Positions 63,880 through 64,000 of a stretch of 64,000 nucleotides of DNA are shown here, one piece after another; the stretch's first letter is position 1, and every line of letters starts with the position of its first letter. Source of the DNA: Marinobacter sp. JH2 (lineage in GTDB: Bacteria > Pseudomonadota > Gammaproteobacteria > Pseudomonadales > Oleiphilaceae). The notes under the pieces are model-generated. The model did no database searches. It was not told where the DNA came from and worked only from the letters and a program-made list of their open reading frames with translations. Location: assembly GCF_004353225.1 (NCBI RefSeq), contig NZ_CP037934.1, positions 620,001 through 684,000 on the forward strand, in the 5' to 3' direction. Position numbers and translations under genes: made by a program.

Positions 63880-64000
63880 TCACGCCTTTAGTTTGGTGAG
63901 GTAATCTGCCCATGCTTGCATCATCTGCGTCCGCTCTTTCAAGCGAGCAGAGCGGTTATATGCTGCAGCAACCTGGTTGCGCTGTTTGTGCGCAAGCTGT
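63880..64000 (-). CDS. int: Tyrosine integrase, C-terminal end (runs off the right edge)
   Basis: On the minus strand from the window edge the frame reads QLAHKQRNQVAAAYNRSARLKERTQ-MMQAWADYLTKLKA then stop. The AAAYNRS segment with the R/Y near the catalytic tail and MMQ-WADYL is the typical end of P4-type integrases. Only 39 codons are visible; the catalytic residues are outside. It is the most likely integrase of the accessory island. Confidence 0.8.
   Translation of the reverse strand, partial: QLAHKQRNQVAAAYNRSARLKERTQMMQAWADYLTKLKA

Noticed and set aside
63731-63913. 60-codon minus-strand gene at the right edge
   Set aside because: It overlaps the integrase end in another frame; the integrase frame has clear family motifs.
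1-64000. CRISPR arrays, tRNA and rRNA genes
   Set aside because: No regularly spaced identical repeats and no cloverleaf or rRNA sequence were recognised in the window.

Overview
The window looks like a chromosome segment from a marine gammaproteobacterium of the Marinobacter type. This is inferred from the housekeeping gene families, the Pseudomonas/Marinobacter-like MksBFE condensin, the porin set and the metal-efflux gene content; no rRNA or tRNA is present to confirm it. It has two parts: a core-like left end (1 to about 11.4 kb) and a long accessory region (about 11.4 to 64 kb) that has features of an integrated island.

Core-like part: bolA and a yciO-type gene (overlapping ATGA), a hypothetical protein, a chemoreceptor with a predicted c-type haem sensor domain behind a sigma-28-like promoter, a YcbL-like metallo-beta-lactamase-fold hydrolase, an mksB-mksF-mksE condensin operon with a translationally coupled membrane protein, and an asparaginase.

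Accessory part, left to right. (1) 11.4-12.4 kb: tandem ATACCCCCA motifs, a hairpin and a decayed IS3-family transposase; this is a candidate island end. (2) 12.4-18.1 kb, minus strand: SCO1, CtaG, a DsbA-like protein, an ArsB/ACR3-like permease, a CDF transporter, a second-copy-type lspA and an HMA-CDF fusion, behind a CadR/PbrR-type MerR operator whose regulator gene is absent. (3) 18.2-42.8 kb: outer-membrane and metal-efflux region with four porin-type genes, two complete CzcCBA-like RND operons (the first ending in a PII-like gene), two small secreted proteins, two PhoQ-like kinases and one PhoP-like response regulator. At least eight promoters here carry two or three 11-bp direct repeats (about TTTCAAGCTCA then TTTAAAGTTCG), mostly placed 16 bp before a -10 hexamer. 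This suggests one response-regulator regulon spanning the region. (4) 42.8-48.3 kb: a 5'-truncated TolC gene, then a plasmid/ICE-type cassette (zinc-ribbon protein, DUF932, YqaJ recombinase nuclease, metal-binding-like protein) and an IS91 remnant. (5) 48.5-61.4 kb: a defence island with an unknown 296-aa protein plus SIR2-like NADase pair, then a type I restriction-modification operon (hsdM, hsdS, a DUF262/HNH protein, hsdR, a YgjP-like metallopeptidase) interrupted by an opposite-strand GNAT-like plus small-protein module. (6) 61.6-64 kb: a YagK/YfjJ-type replication protein, AlpA regulator, an unknown gene preceded by eight 11-bp phased repeats, and the 3' end of a tyrosine integrase that runs off the right edge.

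The best candidates for undescribed biology are the 11-bp-repeat regulon with its split two-kinase/one-regulator module, the SIR2 plus unknown-partner operon, and the phased YAGAAA array next to AlpA.
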